A stretch of DNA of 64,000 nt from Isoetes taiwanensis (lineage: Eukaryota > Streptophyta > Lycopodiopsida > Isoetales > Isoetaceae): NCBI GenBank assembly GCA_021234155.1, contig JAJEKV010000059.1:909844-973843 (forward strand). The letters run 5' to 3'. Both the position numbers and the translations under genes were made by a program. Of this stretch, positions 45,276-58,414 are shown one piece after another. The notes beneath the pieces were generated by a model. The model was not told where the DNA came from, made no database searches, and was given only the letters and a program-made list of their open reading frames with translations. Positions within the stretch are counted from its first letter, which is position 1; every line of letters begins with the position of its first letter.

Positions 45276-45668
45276 ATGATGTGAAGCGTAATCCTTTACG
45301 CAATCCATCCGATGTACTAACAACAACCGTTTGGAGGCAAATGCTTCGAGAGGGCTACAAAGGGGATGGGAGATGGCATGTCCGGGCTATGGACAAGCCG
45401 CAAAGAAAGTAACATATTAAAACAGCAGAATAGTATGTACTGGCTTCACATCGGCTGTGACCAGATTTTGAATGTAAATTAATGTTAATATAAAACATGA
45501 ACAACAGACTTGTATATATTGGCATCATATATGATATGACCAGGTTGTATATCTTGTGATATGTAATACAAGAGTTTTGTCTCCATACATGTTCCACTTT
45601 CTTCTTTGTTTCATGAATCAAAAAAAGAAAAGCTATTGATATCCATTTATGAGTAACAAGTTCACGAG

Positions 45669-46209
45669 ACTAGTTTAACTTCTTCATGCAACAATTGATG
45701 AACATTTTGTACTTTTCGATATACATTGTGCTTGGAAACGAGAAGATATTGTGTGATACTGAAATTTAAGTATCAAAATGCATGATTAAAAAATAAGTAA
45801 ATAAGAAAAAACTTTGCAAAAGAATCGACTAGTTTTCTCAACATAACCACGGACTAGTTTAACTTCTTCATGCAACAATTGATAAACATTTTGTACTTTC
45901 GATATACATTGTGCTTGGAAACGAAGATATTGTGTGATATCGAAATTTAAGTATCAAAATGCACATCGATTAAAAATAAGTAAATAAGAAAAAACTTGCG
46001 AGCAATCGACTAGTTTTCTCAACATAACACGGACTAGTTTAACTTCTTCATGCAACAATTGATAAACATTTTGTACTTTATGATATACATTTTGCTTGGT
46101 CACGTAAGATATTCTCAGGATTTTGAAATTGAAGTATCAAAATGCGCCGGATTAAAAATAAGTAAATAAAAAAAACTTACAAAGAATCGACTAGTTTTCT
46201 CAACATAAC
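45669..46209. repeat. ~180-184-bp tandem repeat, three copies
   Basis: Units begin ACTAGTTTAACTTCTTCATG at 45669, 45853 and 46033, located between the passenger genes and the transposase of element A. Confidence 0.92.
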
Positions 46210-46539
46210 AGAAGATGATGGCAAATATGAAAGTTCCTTTGTACGTAACTTAGTCATGTGCACTCAACAATCTCGTGGTAGGCTTGATATAAGCATGTCA
46301 TGCACCTCTCGTGTGATCATATATCCGACGCGCCCCCTTCAACTTATGCTTGACCTGCCGTGATCGTGAACTTTGCTCCAATTCTGATTCATTTGGTACC
46401 AATACTATTTTGTCATCCAAAGAACTTGTACTTGTGCTTTGTGCCTTGTAGCGGTTGATAGTAATGACTAGCTATAACCCCTGCCACCAGCCGGCATTCT
46501 ATTTCCATAGTCGCCAATCACATCTTCTGAAGAATATGC

Positions 46540-49320
46540 ATCTCCTTCACGCATAGGAGGACGAAGTATGGAACATTTTCATGATTCCCAGGGCAGCAAA
46601 GATGCAAATATGTCTCCAATTTGGAGTACATGGATAGTTCTTGCTCATCACCGCATAAAACCAACTAGCTCTTCTTGTTCGTCGGCACGGGCGAACTAGG
46701 CTCCGGTTTGTGCAGCTTCCATGCACCACAATGCTCGAGATTCTCACATTCTCCCCCATCTGAAATTCAAGCAACCATTGCAAAACATGGACAGGGGATC
46801 TATACATGACAAGTGTTGGGTCGGCTAGATTAATAGCGCATACACAATGTATAGCTAGAGTACCGTGCAATGTCTCACAATCACGAACGAGGGTCCCCGT
46901 TAATGTCTTACGCCATCACCTCCCATATGACTCCGTCCATTTTGCACTTCTTTTGTCTCAGCAAAATGCAAGCAGAGTTGGCACCCAAAATCGGAACACC
47001 ATTCTCTTTCCTTTGCTCGTCCCGCTAGGAACCTTTTCTCCAAAGCAACCGCCCATCATGTTCTCCTTTTCCATGGCCTCGAGCCAAAATAATTCCGCGA
47101 TCCTAATTTTATACCTGTTATAATATTGGGCCACATTCAAATAAAAGGCTCGAGAACACTTAAACCGAAGCAAGACACCCATCGGAGACACATGACATGG
47201 TATTTGATGTGGCCAAAACCTTTTTGCATCATCCAAATATGGTGCTTCTTGAGTGCAGCCTGAACAAAGAAAGCATCATGCTTCATAACATCGGAAACAT
47301 ACAAATGAACAGTTTTTTCAGCTCGCCATTGACTTTCATCATGGTTATATGCACCAGAATAGTTATCCGGTCATTGTTCCAATGTTCAATTTGAACTTCC
47401 CTGAATGGTGCAAAGTGTAGTTCTCGCAAAGTCCATTCTTGACAAAACAGAATCATCCCTCAAATTTTGCACCGATTTCCTGAATTGTTTGCTCGCCAAC
47501 TTGGCGAAAAGTTGTGAATAGTGAACTTTGTAAGGTCTTTGAAACATCTTGTCAAGCAATGTACCTGAGTCCTGCCAAGAATAAGCTTCAACCTTTGAAG
47601 TGCGCCTTTGGAAGGTGCGTTCACGCACTTTAAACTTGCCATTCAATGTTCTCATTCTGCGACTCTTTCTCCTTAGGACAGATTTGAATATTTTTCGATT
47701 GCCACGGATTCGCACTCTCCCTTCACAAAGTCCAAACTATGCCACTCTTAAGCCTTCCTTATCCGTAATCAGTAGCTCTCCACATAACACCAACATTTTG
47801 AAATGTTTTAGAAGGAGCTTGGCGGGACGCCATTGTTCTCATCTGGCCGCACTAAACACCACAAGAACATGTACAGTTGTTGGCATGAAATTTGCTCCTC
47901 GGGGCTAAAAGCTTTCAGATAGATCGGCTTTGTTCATGCTTCACGCGAGCATGTGTTCCTCTCTTTCAACCTTCTCACACACTTAGGCTTAAGCAGCTGA
48001 ACTTTTCGATGCTAATCTTCACTTCGGGATGTTCATCTTTGAACATCTCATACAATTCACTCGCAAGGAAAAAAATGGCATGTATAAGTAAGATATAAAT
48101 TAGAACTACTTTACTTAATTCAAAGATGTTGCAGACATTGCATTAGTTCTATGGCACTCAGATCATGATTTGATATACATTCAACTACTATACCACACCA
48201 TCATACATACCCTGTACATGATATGTACAAATGTATAAATAATGTACTCCAAAGAGTTCCAGATGTACATAAAAAAACTCAATATGTAACCAGGTCACAG
48301 ACAGTATCACTGTATTACAGATGTATGTATTTCATACTTTTCTTATGGAAGGAAGTACATTTAAATACTTTTATGTATCACCTATCTTTAAAGACTATCC
48401 TGAGATCAGAAAGGCTTAAAATGTACTATAATGTACTTGGGAACTACAAAAAGCAAGACTATAATAACACAGCCTGACTTTCAACACATTTTCTGCCTTA
48501 TGCCACATTGGATGTAACTGGAAGTACATCCAAGTACTTTTCCTGTTAAACATAGCCCATTCAAGACTCCAAGTGTAAAAATATAATTATTGTAGTTGGA
48601 TGTACTACAATGTATATCGGATACATCCCTTTACATGGAATGCAAATAGGATTACTAAACTTATCCGGGATGCACATAAGCCAGCTTCTATCAAGCTTGC
48701 AAGAAAGAGGATTAAAAGACTTAAAACTGACTGGGGGCATGTCCAAAACCTGGATTGGAAGTGTCCTTTTCTTCCCCGACATCCCTCGTACTTTGGAGAA
48801 GTTTTTGTGTGGGTTAACCAAAACTCATTTACCAACCTGCTTGGTTGATTCCGAAGCATGTCCGCCTCGGGTTGCCTTTCCCCGCCCGATTCCACATATT
48901 AGCACTGATAATGACATCCGCTTTCTTCTAATTGCGGCTTTTGTGAGGTTTCTTGCTTGCACTTGAAGAATTTCGAGGCTACTCCTTTTGCCCGAAGTTT
49001 TCCATTCTCACCAACAATCATTGATAATGTGGAATGCTTAGTCGCTAATTTATCATTGCTATTTGCTCTTTTCACTTCCGGCAGACCTTCACGGATATTT
49101 TTAGCATAGTATCGTGAATTGCTTATACTGGATTTCCAATGGCGGGTTCAAAAAAGAAGTGCAACCTTTCATCCCGGTCAGCTTTCATCGCTAAAGCTCT
49201 CTCTTTGCATAGGGACGTAAATCTTGAACGATCATATATAAATTTACAAATTTCATCAATCTTACGCTTCATTTTCTTTGTCACATTCCCGATATTGCAA
49301 TCTTCTTGCGCCATTTACAT
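46540..49320 (-). pseudogene. DDE-type transposase of element A, decayed
   Basis: Reading 5' to 3' on the minus strand: an N-terminal helical block (DRSRFTSLCKERALAMKADR, 49.3-49.1 kb), then KDEHPEVKISIEKFS near 48.0 kb. A Cys-rich patch follows (NNCTCSCGV, 47.85 kb), then SRMDFAR and IEHWNNDRITI (47.45-47.35 kb). Next come a degraded SDGxxxQFKCSRAF region (about 47.15 kb) and a degraded N-Y-F-G-S-x-HGKG region (about 47.07 kb). This order matches a widespread, poorly classified eukaryotic transposase family with DFAENY, SDGxxxQFKN and SHGKGxxDGxGG blocks. Frames break repeatedly, so no intact product is encoded. I do not recall a standard superfamily name. Confidence 0.6.
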
Positions 49321-49654
49321 TCCTTCGTTGTTCATCATGGTTCTTGTGTGGTTTAGGGTTAATGGAGGAATTCCTCGGCAAGAAGGAGGGAAATCCCGGA
49401 GTCGGGGTAAGTTTTAGCCGTAGAAAAGGGAAATTCTCCTAACGTTCAGGCGTTTCTTGGAGTGGTTACAGCGGCGGGAATTGAAATCTGCTTCATGATT
49501 GCGTTTTAATTGACGTGGCAAGTAGTTCCGAAAAAAAAGATTCCATAATATAGCTATTATGTACATACTGAAAAAACGGTTATGTATTTGAAATGTGATA
49601 CATCTCTTACTCTACATTTGGCCAAATGTAAGACACCCTAGCTTTCTTTTACCC

Positions 49655-49890
49655 CTCAACATACTTTAATGAGCTGACATTCTGCTTTGAAGAGTTTTTC
49701 GTTTTACAAGCTTTATGTGGAATCTTCATGACAAATTGGGAAAGTTGCTGGGTTGTTGCATCATATCTGTACCTTAATTGAACATTAGAAGAAGTTTTCA
49801 ATAGCTTGGATTCATAATCATTAGACTTTGAAGCTGAAAAATACCGCCTCAAATAGATCTTGTGCCATTGTATGCGCTCTTCTCGTTAAC
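49655..49890 (-). pseudogene. Unrecognised coding-like frame interrupted by element A
   Basis: The minus strand reads IYLRRYFSASKSNDYES, then RYDATTQQLSQFV, up to SLKYVE, where the element A TIR begins. On the other side (40254 downward) the frame would continue HQLIRRPCST, then stop. Family unknown. Confidence 0.4.
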
Positions 49891-51240
49891 TCTTTAGGTA
49901 TCTACACTCATGAACACGTAGATAGGTAGGTAGTAGGTAGGTAGATCACATTCCAACAGGTTGACAAATCTTAAATTGATTAAATCAGAATATACAAGCA
50001 TTGTATTGTTGAACGATAAACCCTAATTTCTCCATATCAGGCCATCACAGAAAAGAATGTGGTAAGAATAAAAATAAAGTTTGCAAAATGATTTTGAATA
50101 GAAAAGAAATATAGGAATGAGATGGAAATGAAAACATGCCCCAACAATTGTCTAAGATGTCCTTGGCCCAAAATGTGGGCCAACATTGAACTACATTTTA
50201 TTAGTGTTTTATTTTGAAATTGGCTAGAATAGAGGTGAACATTTGCATGTAGAGCTTTATTATTATTATTATTAAAAAATCCTGCCCCATAAGACCCTTA
50301 AGGCCATAATTGTGGTCATGATGTGCCCCTTCTCCATTCCTCTCTAATTGTGATCATGATGGCTCTAGAAACAAGTGGGTGTTATCTCATCGATTGTTTG
50401 TGGGAACTAGGTGACAAGAATAATACCATACATCTTAAGGATAAATGACCAATTCCATAGTATATGTCATTGTTATTTCTCATGCTTTTTCTTTAGCGTG
50501 TTTTGTTAAAGGGATGGCTAAAGTAAAGTCTAGCTGCTAAGAAGATATATACATATCTAAATAAAAGACGAGCAAAACGTCATTCAAGATTAGCTAGATT
50601 GTCTGTTGTTAGAACGTCATTCTAGATTGTTTGTTGTGAAAAAAGTATTACTAAAGTAAAGTTGAGCGGCTAAGAAGATTCCAAAACCATGAGCGTGCAC
50701 TTGTCATTAATCCAAAGTGCTGCTGGATAATAATATTATAGATACTAGAATATTGTGTGCAATGAATTAGAATGTAATTTAGGAAGCTACTAAGAGTAAT
50801 GTGGGGAGCATTATTTGACAAAAACCAATAGGGCAGTGCCATGTTGAGAGATTCTTTATCTTATCTTCAACATTTGGGCAAAAAATATATACCAGTGCAG
50901 CGCACTTTACAGATTGATTGGCATAGGACAACAATAATTAACATGCGGGCACTATTGGTGCCACCTAAATGCCACTAGTGGCAGCTTGTCGGTCTCATGT
51001 TACAAGCAATTCTTTAATAGGCCAAGAAACAATAAACAACTGCTCAAAAGCTTGTATTAAAGAAAATGTTACATGATCATACAAGGGCATAATGATGAGC
51101 ATAGATAAAAATATTACTGATGCATAGATACTGCATTCATTATGTTGATTAAACAACACTGCTGCTGCCTTATCTTTTACACAAAGCTAGATTTATAGAC
51201 CAAACCAATCTTCCACAGTGGGTGCTCTGTTTATTCCATA
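49891..51240. other. Intergenic, 3' of the aquaporin gene
   Basis: AT-rich, with a short (GTAG)n patch at 49917-49945 and an (ATT)n patch near 50260. No gene or repeat border recognised. Confidence 0.5.
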
Positions 51241-51285
51241 CACAGTTACAGTTCGAAATCCAGACATGAACCCTTTTTATCAAAC

Positions 51286-52802
51286 TTAGGAGCGCGAGGA
51301 ACCGTGGAATGGCAAGGCTCTAATAACAAATTGATGATAGAATGCTGCCAGGGCTGCTCCAACAAATGGACCGACCCAGAAGATCCACTGTAAAGGGCAA
51401 AACATTTCATATCACATCTTAGCACAAAACATGGCAAATATTGTGAACTATTACTAGAGAAACAAACTGCAACTAGGTAGAACAACTTTAGATAAACCAA
51501 AAACTGAAACCAGAAAACAGAAAAATGGAGTTTGAATTTTGTGCTTACGTGATCATTCCAGGCGTGATCATTGTCAAAGATGAGTGCTGCTCCAAGACTC
51601 CTAGCTGGGTTGATACCAGTTCCTGTAACAGGAATAGTTGCAAGATGAACTAGGAACACTGCAAATCCGATGGGCAGGGGTGCCAAGACCTTGAAAACAC
51701 CAGGAAAAAATCTGTCAGTTTACAGAACACCTTCAAAAACATAGATTTCGCTTCTTAAGAACGAATATCCACATCTCGAAATCATCCAAACCGTTTCGTT
51801 GAAAACAAAGCTCATAAGCTCTTTACAGACCCTTCAAACTAAGAACATTGAAGGTTTCCAACAGATAATGGGGAGGAAGAGCAATGCTTACTGGAACATG
51901 GGAGTCTCTGGCGTTTCTCTTGGCATCGGTAGCAGAAAAGACAGTGTAAACAAGCACAAAGGTACCCACTACTTCGGCCCCAAATCCATCTCCAATAGTG
52001 TAGCCATGTGCCACAGTGTTGGCGCCTCCACCTCCAGCCTTGTATAGGTCTGGCTGGAAGCCCTTCACAACTCCAGCACCAACAATTGCTCCAAGGGTCT
52101 GAGCAATGATGTACAGAATGGTTCTTGGAAGAGAAACCTTCCTTGCTAAAAACAGGCCAAAGGTAACTGCAGGATTGATGTGCCCTCCTGTACACATACA
52201 AAAGCAGAAAAGGCTTCTGTTAAGCAAAAACACCATAACTTTTACTTAGAAGCAAACTAACCATAACAAAGATTTCTCTTATTTCAGCATTTACTGTTAT
52301 CAAACTCTTAAGCATTTAAAAACCACAACTCTCAGCATTTTATTGTTTAACTTCTATTGAAAGCAAACTAACTGAACGCAGATTTGTCTCATCTCTCAGC
52401 ATTTAGTGTTGTTGCAATCTTTAAGTATTTAAAGGCCATTTGATGCAGACCTGATATTCCAGCAGTGCAATAGACCAGAACGAAGATCATGCCACCGAAA
52501 GCCCATGCAATACCCTGAATGCCTATGGTGCTGCATGCATTGGGAGTGGCAGTAAACTGAGACAAGGTGGACTTCTTCAAACCCATAACAGCAAGGATGG
52601 TTATGTAGAGGAAGAGAAAAGTGGCTATGAATTCAGCGATCCCAGCTCTCCAGAAAGACCAGGAGGAGAATTCACAGGCATCAAAGAAAGGAGCAGGGCC
52701 TGCCTCCTGATAATCCTTCTCAGGCTGTTCTGCTGAAGTTCCAAGGGGCCTCTCCCTGTATTTGGAGACCCCAACATGAACATCTTCCCTGTTTCCTTCC
52801 AT
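51286..52802 (-). CDS. PIP1-type plasma-membrane aquaporin, four exons
   Basis: Exons 52451-52802, 51892-52187, 51549-51689 and 51286-51387 join in frame through GT-AG introns into 296 residues (family usually 280-300). The N-terminus [15 protein letters not shown] and the [20 protein letters not shown] block are PIP1-like. NPA boxes are in [11 protein letters not shown] (exon 2) and [11 protein letters not shown] (exon 3). Filter positions fit F/H/T/R, a water-type pore: F in TM1, H in HLATIP, T and R before and after the second NPA. Loop-D His for pH gating (RNARDSHVP) and loop-B Ser (ARKVSLPR) are present, as is the loop-A Cys (NACST). The C-terminus is short and ends SSRS. It transports water (possibly CO2 or H2O2) as a tetramer at the plasma membrane. 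The start is the only ATG with full N-terminal homology. Single intact host gene of the window. Confidence 0.95.
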
Positions 52803-52882
52803 CAGAAGGCCGATTTGAAGATCCTGGAACTCAAGTGAAAATGAAGAACTAGGAGCACAAGAAACAGATGCGCTTCAGAGTG

Positions 52883-52890
52883 CTTTATAT
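52883..52890 (-). promoter_or_regulatory. TATA box of the aquaporin gene
   Basis: Minus strand CTCATATAAAGCAC, about 85 bases upstream of the ATG, leaving room for a 5' UTR of about 50 bases. Confidence 0.6.
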
Positions 52891-52899
52891 GAGCCACAC

Positions 52900-55470
52900 A
52901 GCAGGATATAGAGTGTAGAGATAGTATTCTGAACAACAGTGTGCAAATATTAATTAACTTCCTACATAGGAATTACAGGCATAAAACGTCAATTTAGGCA
53001 AGGTTTGCACGGATAAATTTTAGTATATAAGACCGTCCATAGCTTGGATTAAGCTTAAAAGGACCCACAACACAGGCCCACCATGGCCGTCCAAGTGATG
53101 TTATATGTAAAATCACGACCAATCTGCCAAGTGTTGAATTTAAGAAGTGCCACTCTAGATCTAGCTCTACTGTTCATTTCTAGAGGAGAAGCTCCTCGAG
53201 CTTTGTAATTATCGGCCGGGGTTGTTGAAAACCTATACTAGGTGTTACCTCTGTAAAAAATTAAAATAACCATAAACTGGCATTGTCATACACCACTGTT
53301 GCATCATCCATATCCCATCATAGTCACTTTATTTCCCTCTTTCTTCCTTCGAGTCACATAAGAGGTTTAAAATGCAAAAAGTAAAATAAATAGTAGGTAG
53401 TCCGGCATGGCAGTGCATGCCAGGCTTATGCTTAATCCCGAGCTCTTGGTGGGTCTTTTTTTGGCAGAGCTTCTGCTTTATTTGGTTTAAACATGATGCT
53501 TTAATCCTGCCGCTGTAACTACATGTGCCATAGCTATGATACTGCCCACATGTTGCTTTGCTTCTGAGCTAACCTAACTTTAGTAAGAGCTTAGATTCTC
53601 GTACCTCCTTCTATCTCCCCTGAATTTGGAGCTGCATTAAAAATGCCGATTCCGTGCCGCTACAGAAAATTACCTGCATCAAACAGGATTTGATCAATCC
53701 ATTGATCCACATACAGAAGCAACTTTTGAAATTTTACAGTGTACCTGATTACCAAAAGCTTGAAGCAAGGATTAACCTAATTTCATCTGAGGTAAGAGTT
53801 TGTCCTATATGGATCCAACGGCAATTTGAAATGTCCTTTCTGCTGCGCAGAGGCCAATGCCAATGGAAAAAAGCATGGCATCTCGTCATAGCTGCTCTGA
53901 GTTGTCCTTGAGTCACGCTCCTGGCCAAAAACCCTAAAAGCCTGCATCCTTGTCTTCTATGCTTCCTTTTTTTTTTTGTTTTTCGGATAAGCATTCTACC
54001 AAAAATGTAATTATTGGTTATTCTATGTCTTCTACATGAGTGGAGGATGAATCATTATTTCTTTCTTGGAGAATAGACTATATGGTTTATTTCTTTGGGC
54101 ACTGTCTTGAAAACAATGTGAATGATAAGTGTGCACCTACTCATTTTCTTGCTCTTGGGAAGGAGATAAGGTATATTGATGTCAGTGGCATAGCTCACAA
54201 AGCCAGAGTGCATTGAGCTGCTTTAGCAACAAGCAAAGGAGTAGCACGTGATGGAAATGATCATCAATGACTCTAGCCCTCTATCAGATTCTGAAATGGA
54301 CATCAACGTCGTAGTCCAACTGTCTTGGATTACAACAATCCCATTTCAAGTTTATATGTCTGGAATTCGGTACGATGGCGGAGTCATTTTTTTATGCCTA
54401 CATAAGGGATTTCACAATTATTGAACAATTATTGATTGCATAGCATAATTCAAGAACTAGTCGGCAAGGGAAATGTTGAAAATAAACCAAAGAAGAGAAC
54501 TAAAATAAGTTTTTTTAACGTCCAGTAGTCTACGGGGTAAGTTTTATATATATGCCATAGTGAAAATTTGGCGAGGAAATTTTTTGGAATGATGTCTCCA
54601 CGATAGTTATGTCATGATAAGGGGCATCTCTTAATGACAAATACAGTGATTGTTAACTTGCTATTAATAAGTCTTGCAACTTCATCATTGTTCTAAGAAG
54701 ACAAAGAATTTTTATCGTCCACGGAGACCAAGGTGTCTAAGCCCATTACAACACAGAACCAAAAACACCATGCCCATGCCCATGAAAGATTTTTGAGAGA
54801 AAAATCTTTATAGTTATTCATGAATATGCACGTCAATAGATTCTCAATGGATATAGCTTGTTTTGTTAGTCAAGAACCTCGATGGTATAAGATGCTAGTA
54901 CCACCATTACAGCCTTCTGCAAAAGCACTGTAATGGCTGAGTACAACCCACTCCTATCATAATGCCTCTCTATCACATGTTTGAATTCGCCTCGGTTTGG
55001 ACATCCTTGACACTATTCCTCGGCCTACCCATGGTATTCCCATCTATGGGGATGCTCTTTTGTCTCTCTAGCGCCTTGTTCCTAGCCTCCTCTCTCTCTA
55101 GAATTGACCCTTCATCCTTGCACACCACACTCACTCCCTTCCTTGTTCCAGATTCTGTTGACTGTGTCCAGATTCTGGCAGCATCAAAATGCACGTATGC
55201 GTGTGGCGTGCCTCATTCAAGCCTACGCCCTTGTTTTACGTCTTCAACCCACATTCTCTCTCTAGACTCAAACCCAAGAGCTCGAATAGCCCACTCCCAA
55301 CTCCTTCCCATTCCAAAAGAATTTCCACAATAACTAGAATTGAACCTCCCCAAACCCCCCCAAGGGTGGGCATTCTTTATGCTTTCTTTTTTATCTTTGA
55401 ATTCTTAAATACTCCTTGTGCACTTTTAATTCGCCCCTTGACCTTGCAAACTCCAATCAACAATGACCAC
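52900..55470. other. Aquaporin upstream region and unassigned intergenic DNA
   Basis: No recognised gene. A proline/serine-poor frame at 54962-55333 has no family match and overlaps an equally open minus frame. It may be the start of the LINE that follows. Confidence 0.4.
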
Positions 55471-56424
55471 TTGTGTACCCCCTACCTAAACTCCCACCTG
55501 GATGGGGACACCCCTCAAGCCACAGCCCAAGCCCAAGCCCAGTCCCCGATTAATGCCAGGCATGCCCCCAAGCTCAGACAGGACGAGCCCGCCCAGGAGA
55601 ATTAGGCGGATGGCCCCCCACAAAAACAGCTCCAACCAGATGGCAGAACCAGGAAGAGGCCATTTCCATGAGGAGAGAGGCACGGGCGAAGGCCCAATCA
55701 ACAAGATTGACCCGAGAAGAGATTGATTGTTCCTCAGATCTGACTGCAGATCAGGCACAGACGATGGCCTTGAAACAACTGGAGGCAAGAATCGCATGCA
55801 ACAGGACCCGAATTGCAGACCTGGCAGAAGAGGTCCAGTCCTCGACACCCCATGTTCTCAGAAGACAACTCGCAGCAGAGAGGTAGCAGATTGCAGAGAT
55901 GGAGACCCACACACAACAACTAAAAGACGAGATCAGTTTGGCACACTTTGAAAGACAACAACAGAAGCAAGATCTTGTTGACATGCGAGTTCGTGTGGAC
56001 TTCCTCTCCAATATTATAGAGACCATGGCACAAGATAGGCAGCGTGCTGATTAGAAGATAATGGCAACCATCTCCCGCCTCTAATCAGAAGTCGCGAAGG
56101 CGGCCACCACCGTGCGAAGCGTGCAGATTGCCTTTGAAGCGAGCCAGTCGGAGTTGAGAGTGCTTCAGAGAAAGGCCGAGACACGAGACCAGAAGTTGTA
56201 GGAGCTCCGGGCAACCGTCGTCCAGCAAGGCAAGGACCTTCATGCGGAAGCCCATGAACAATTGCGGCAATGCACACATTGGCAAGGCAACAGCTATTCC
56301 AGCAGGAGCTAAGCTCCTGACTACAGAGAGCAGCGGCCACAGCACGGGACATACAGATCCACATACCTGACAACCTGCAAGATGCCAACCAGGGCGGCCC
56401 ACTGCTGCATCACCAAGCAACCCC

Positions 56425-56940
56425 ATGCCACCACCACCCCACCACAGGCCACAACCCACGTCCACCACTTCAGAGTTCCAGGAGAGGAGCCACAATGTGG
56501 TGGTGCACAGCTTGACAGAGGAGACAGGAGAACACCTCATCAACCGACTCCAAACACAGATCCTGACCCGGATGACATTTCACACGCCCGTACACATTGT
56601 TAGGGTGACACCCATGGAGCCCAACGCCCTGACCGTCCCAGGGTGGTCACCTTCACAATCAGGGACGCGCAAGAGCGAGCGACCATCCTGCGCCAAGGCA
56701 GGCAGTTGAAGGGGACTGCCATGTATATGGACTGGGATCTGACTCCGGCACAGCAGGAGGACTCCAGGCATAACTTGGAGAAAGTCAAGAGTGTCCAAAA
56801 ACAGGGAGGGGCAGCAGGGCTGGTCCGGGGAAGGATGCAGATCTTCAGGCCACCAAATGCGGATGCAAGCATCTCAAACCCTCGAGGCCCTTCTACTGCG
56901 ACCCCAGTTGCACCTCCTGCTACAATGGCCTGACCTGCCA
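56425..56940 (+). pseudogene. LINE-2 ORF1-like RNA-binding domain
   Basis: Reads RSHNVVVHSLTEETGEH, then VTFTIRDAQERATILRQGR, then DLTPAQQEDSRH. This matches the L1 ORF1p RRM plus C-terminal fold (NLRIxGV..., ILRxAR, DLSxxxxxxR). A comparable better-preserved ORF is at 63010-63984. Upstream 55.5-56.4 kb encodes degenerate Q/R/E-rich coiled coil with stops. Confidence 0.6.
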
Positions 56941-57042
56941 CTGCCAACATGTCACATGCCGCCGCCACCTCCACCACTGCCCCTTGTGCTGCCACTTCCA
57001 AACCTACTGCTGAAGCTCCTGTCGGCAAATAGGGATCGTGCC

Positions 57043-57861
57043 TACGCATGGTCTCTTGGAATTGTTGGGGCTTCCCATGACAGAAGGGAGACACTCAACT
57101 CAGTTGCCGCCGATATGGACCTTATCTTCCTTATGGAAGCATGGGAGCATGCTGGACATAGACTATCCGACTTGCCAGGATACCATCGCTACTCCATCTT
57201 CAATGAAAGCATAGGAAAGCGGGGGCACGGAGGGGTCACCTACTACGACCGGACAGCCCTGGCACAGTCACTTTCCCTGTCCAAGACAGACAAGCATAAC
57301 AGGTACCTGTGGGTATGCGTGCAGAATTGCGGTGGTAGCCCTCTCTTTGTGGCAGTCTGCTACTTCCTACATGCCGAGAGCAACTTCTATCACAATCATC
57401 CGGACATGGATAGGTTGGAGCCCTATGTCGATCTATATGCCGACATACAGCAGTACAAGTAGAAGGGTAGTGTCATGCTCGTTGGAGACTTCAATGCCTG
57501 CACTAGCATGGAACAACCGATGAGATTTGACCCTCTGACAGATGATGTGTTGCAACTGAGCCCTTCAGAAGGAGCTTGGCCACGGGCATTAGCTGACATT
57601 CAGGTCTCGCGCTATGGGAGGCAGTTGTTGGTGCTCTGCAGTATCTTTGACCTAGTGATTTGCAATGGACTAGCAGAGCGGCCATCCACCAGTCAGCACA
57701 CTTGCAGGCAAGAGAACCAAGAAGGTGGGACCAGCGTGGTAGACTATGTTTTGGTGGCCGAGCAGGACATGCATCTCATCATATATTTTCGAGTGGGAAC
57801 AGATGGTAGGGATGAGGAGGTGGACTCAGACCACCTCCCCCTTTACTTGCAGCTGGCTTGA
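57043..57861 (+). pseudogene. LINE-2 AP-like endonuclease (EEP family)
   Basis: Begins MVSWNCWG, typical of the endonuclease N-terminus. Continues ADMDLIFLMEAWEH and ends with VLVGDFNACTS, then VVDYVLV, then DSDHLPLYLQL. The catalytic GDFN, D-Y and SDH motifs are visible, but the frame shifts near 57080 and 57460. Confidence 0.8.
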
Positions 57862-58414
57862 CAGGTTGCTCCAGACGCCTGTCCAACACCTCCTCGTATG
57901 CCCCAGCTCAGACTGGACTATGAGCGCGCTCATACTTTCTCCCAGATGCTTACGAGAACCTGGCAAGCATCTCAGAGTGCCCAACACTAGAGCAGCAGGC
58001 AGGGTCATTGACATCCTCCGGGCTGCTGCAGAGAGATGTTTTGGGAGAAGTCGCCCCTAACAAACCTCGAGAGCTACGACCTTTCCACGTAACCAGTGGT
58101 TTGATGCCGAGTGCAAGAAACGCAAACGCTGGCCCTGCCAAGTCACAGATCCTGCTATACGCCTGGATATAGTGAAGCAATACTGCACTTTCCTTAAGGC
58201 TAGAAAGGCCAGGTACATTGCGGCCCATCAACTGGAAATGTTCTTCCTCCTAGAACGTCATCCCAGGACCTTCTGGCAAAGAGTACTCAGGAGGCCAGTG
58301 CCGCCCACAGGAAACATCACTCCAGACTAGTGGGGGCAATACCTACAACAGCTTTATAACCATGAGGGTGCACGGGCGGTATTAGTACCCTTTCCTCCCC
58401 CCCAGTAGGACCCA

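Larger units (their letters stand above)
40259..49654. mobile_element. Element A: 9.4-kb TIR transposon with passenger module
   Basis: The left end GGGTAAAAGAAAGCTAGGGT plus GTCT has its exact complement at 49631-49654. TSD CTCA lies at 40255-40258 and 49655-49658. Subterminal palindromes occur at 40291-40319 and 49613-49630, and GTACAT/ATGTAC strings cluster at 41.87-42.27 and 48.18-48.61 kb. The plus strand carries RING-like, C48-peptidase and FCP1/NLI-like sequences; the minus strand carries a decayed DDE-type transposase. A three-copy 180-bp repeat (45669-46209) separates the two halves. A MITE (43583-43904) is nested inside. GGG-type ends with variable 4-bp duplications do not match the superfamilies I know well, so I leave it unclassified. 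Confidence 0.85.

Noticed and set aside
51799..52047. Plus-strand ORF overlapping the aquaporin
   Set aside because: Antisense shadow of PIP1 exon 2.
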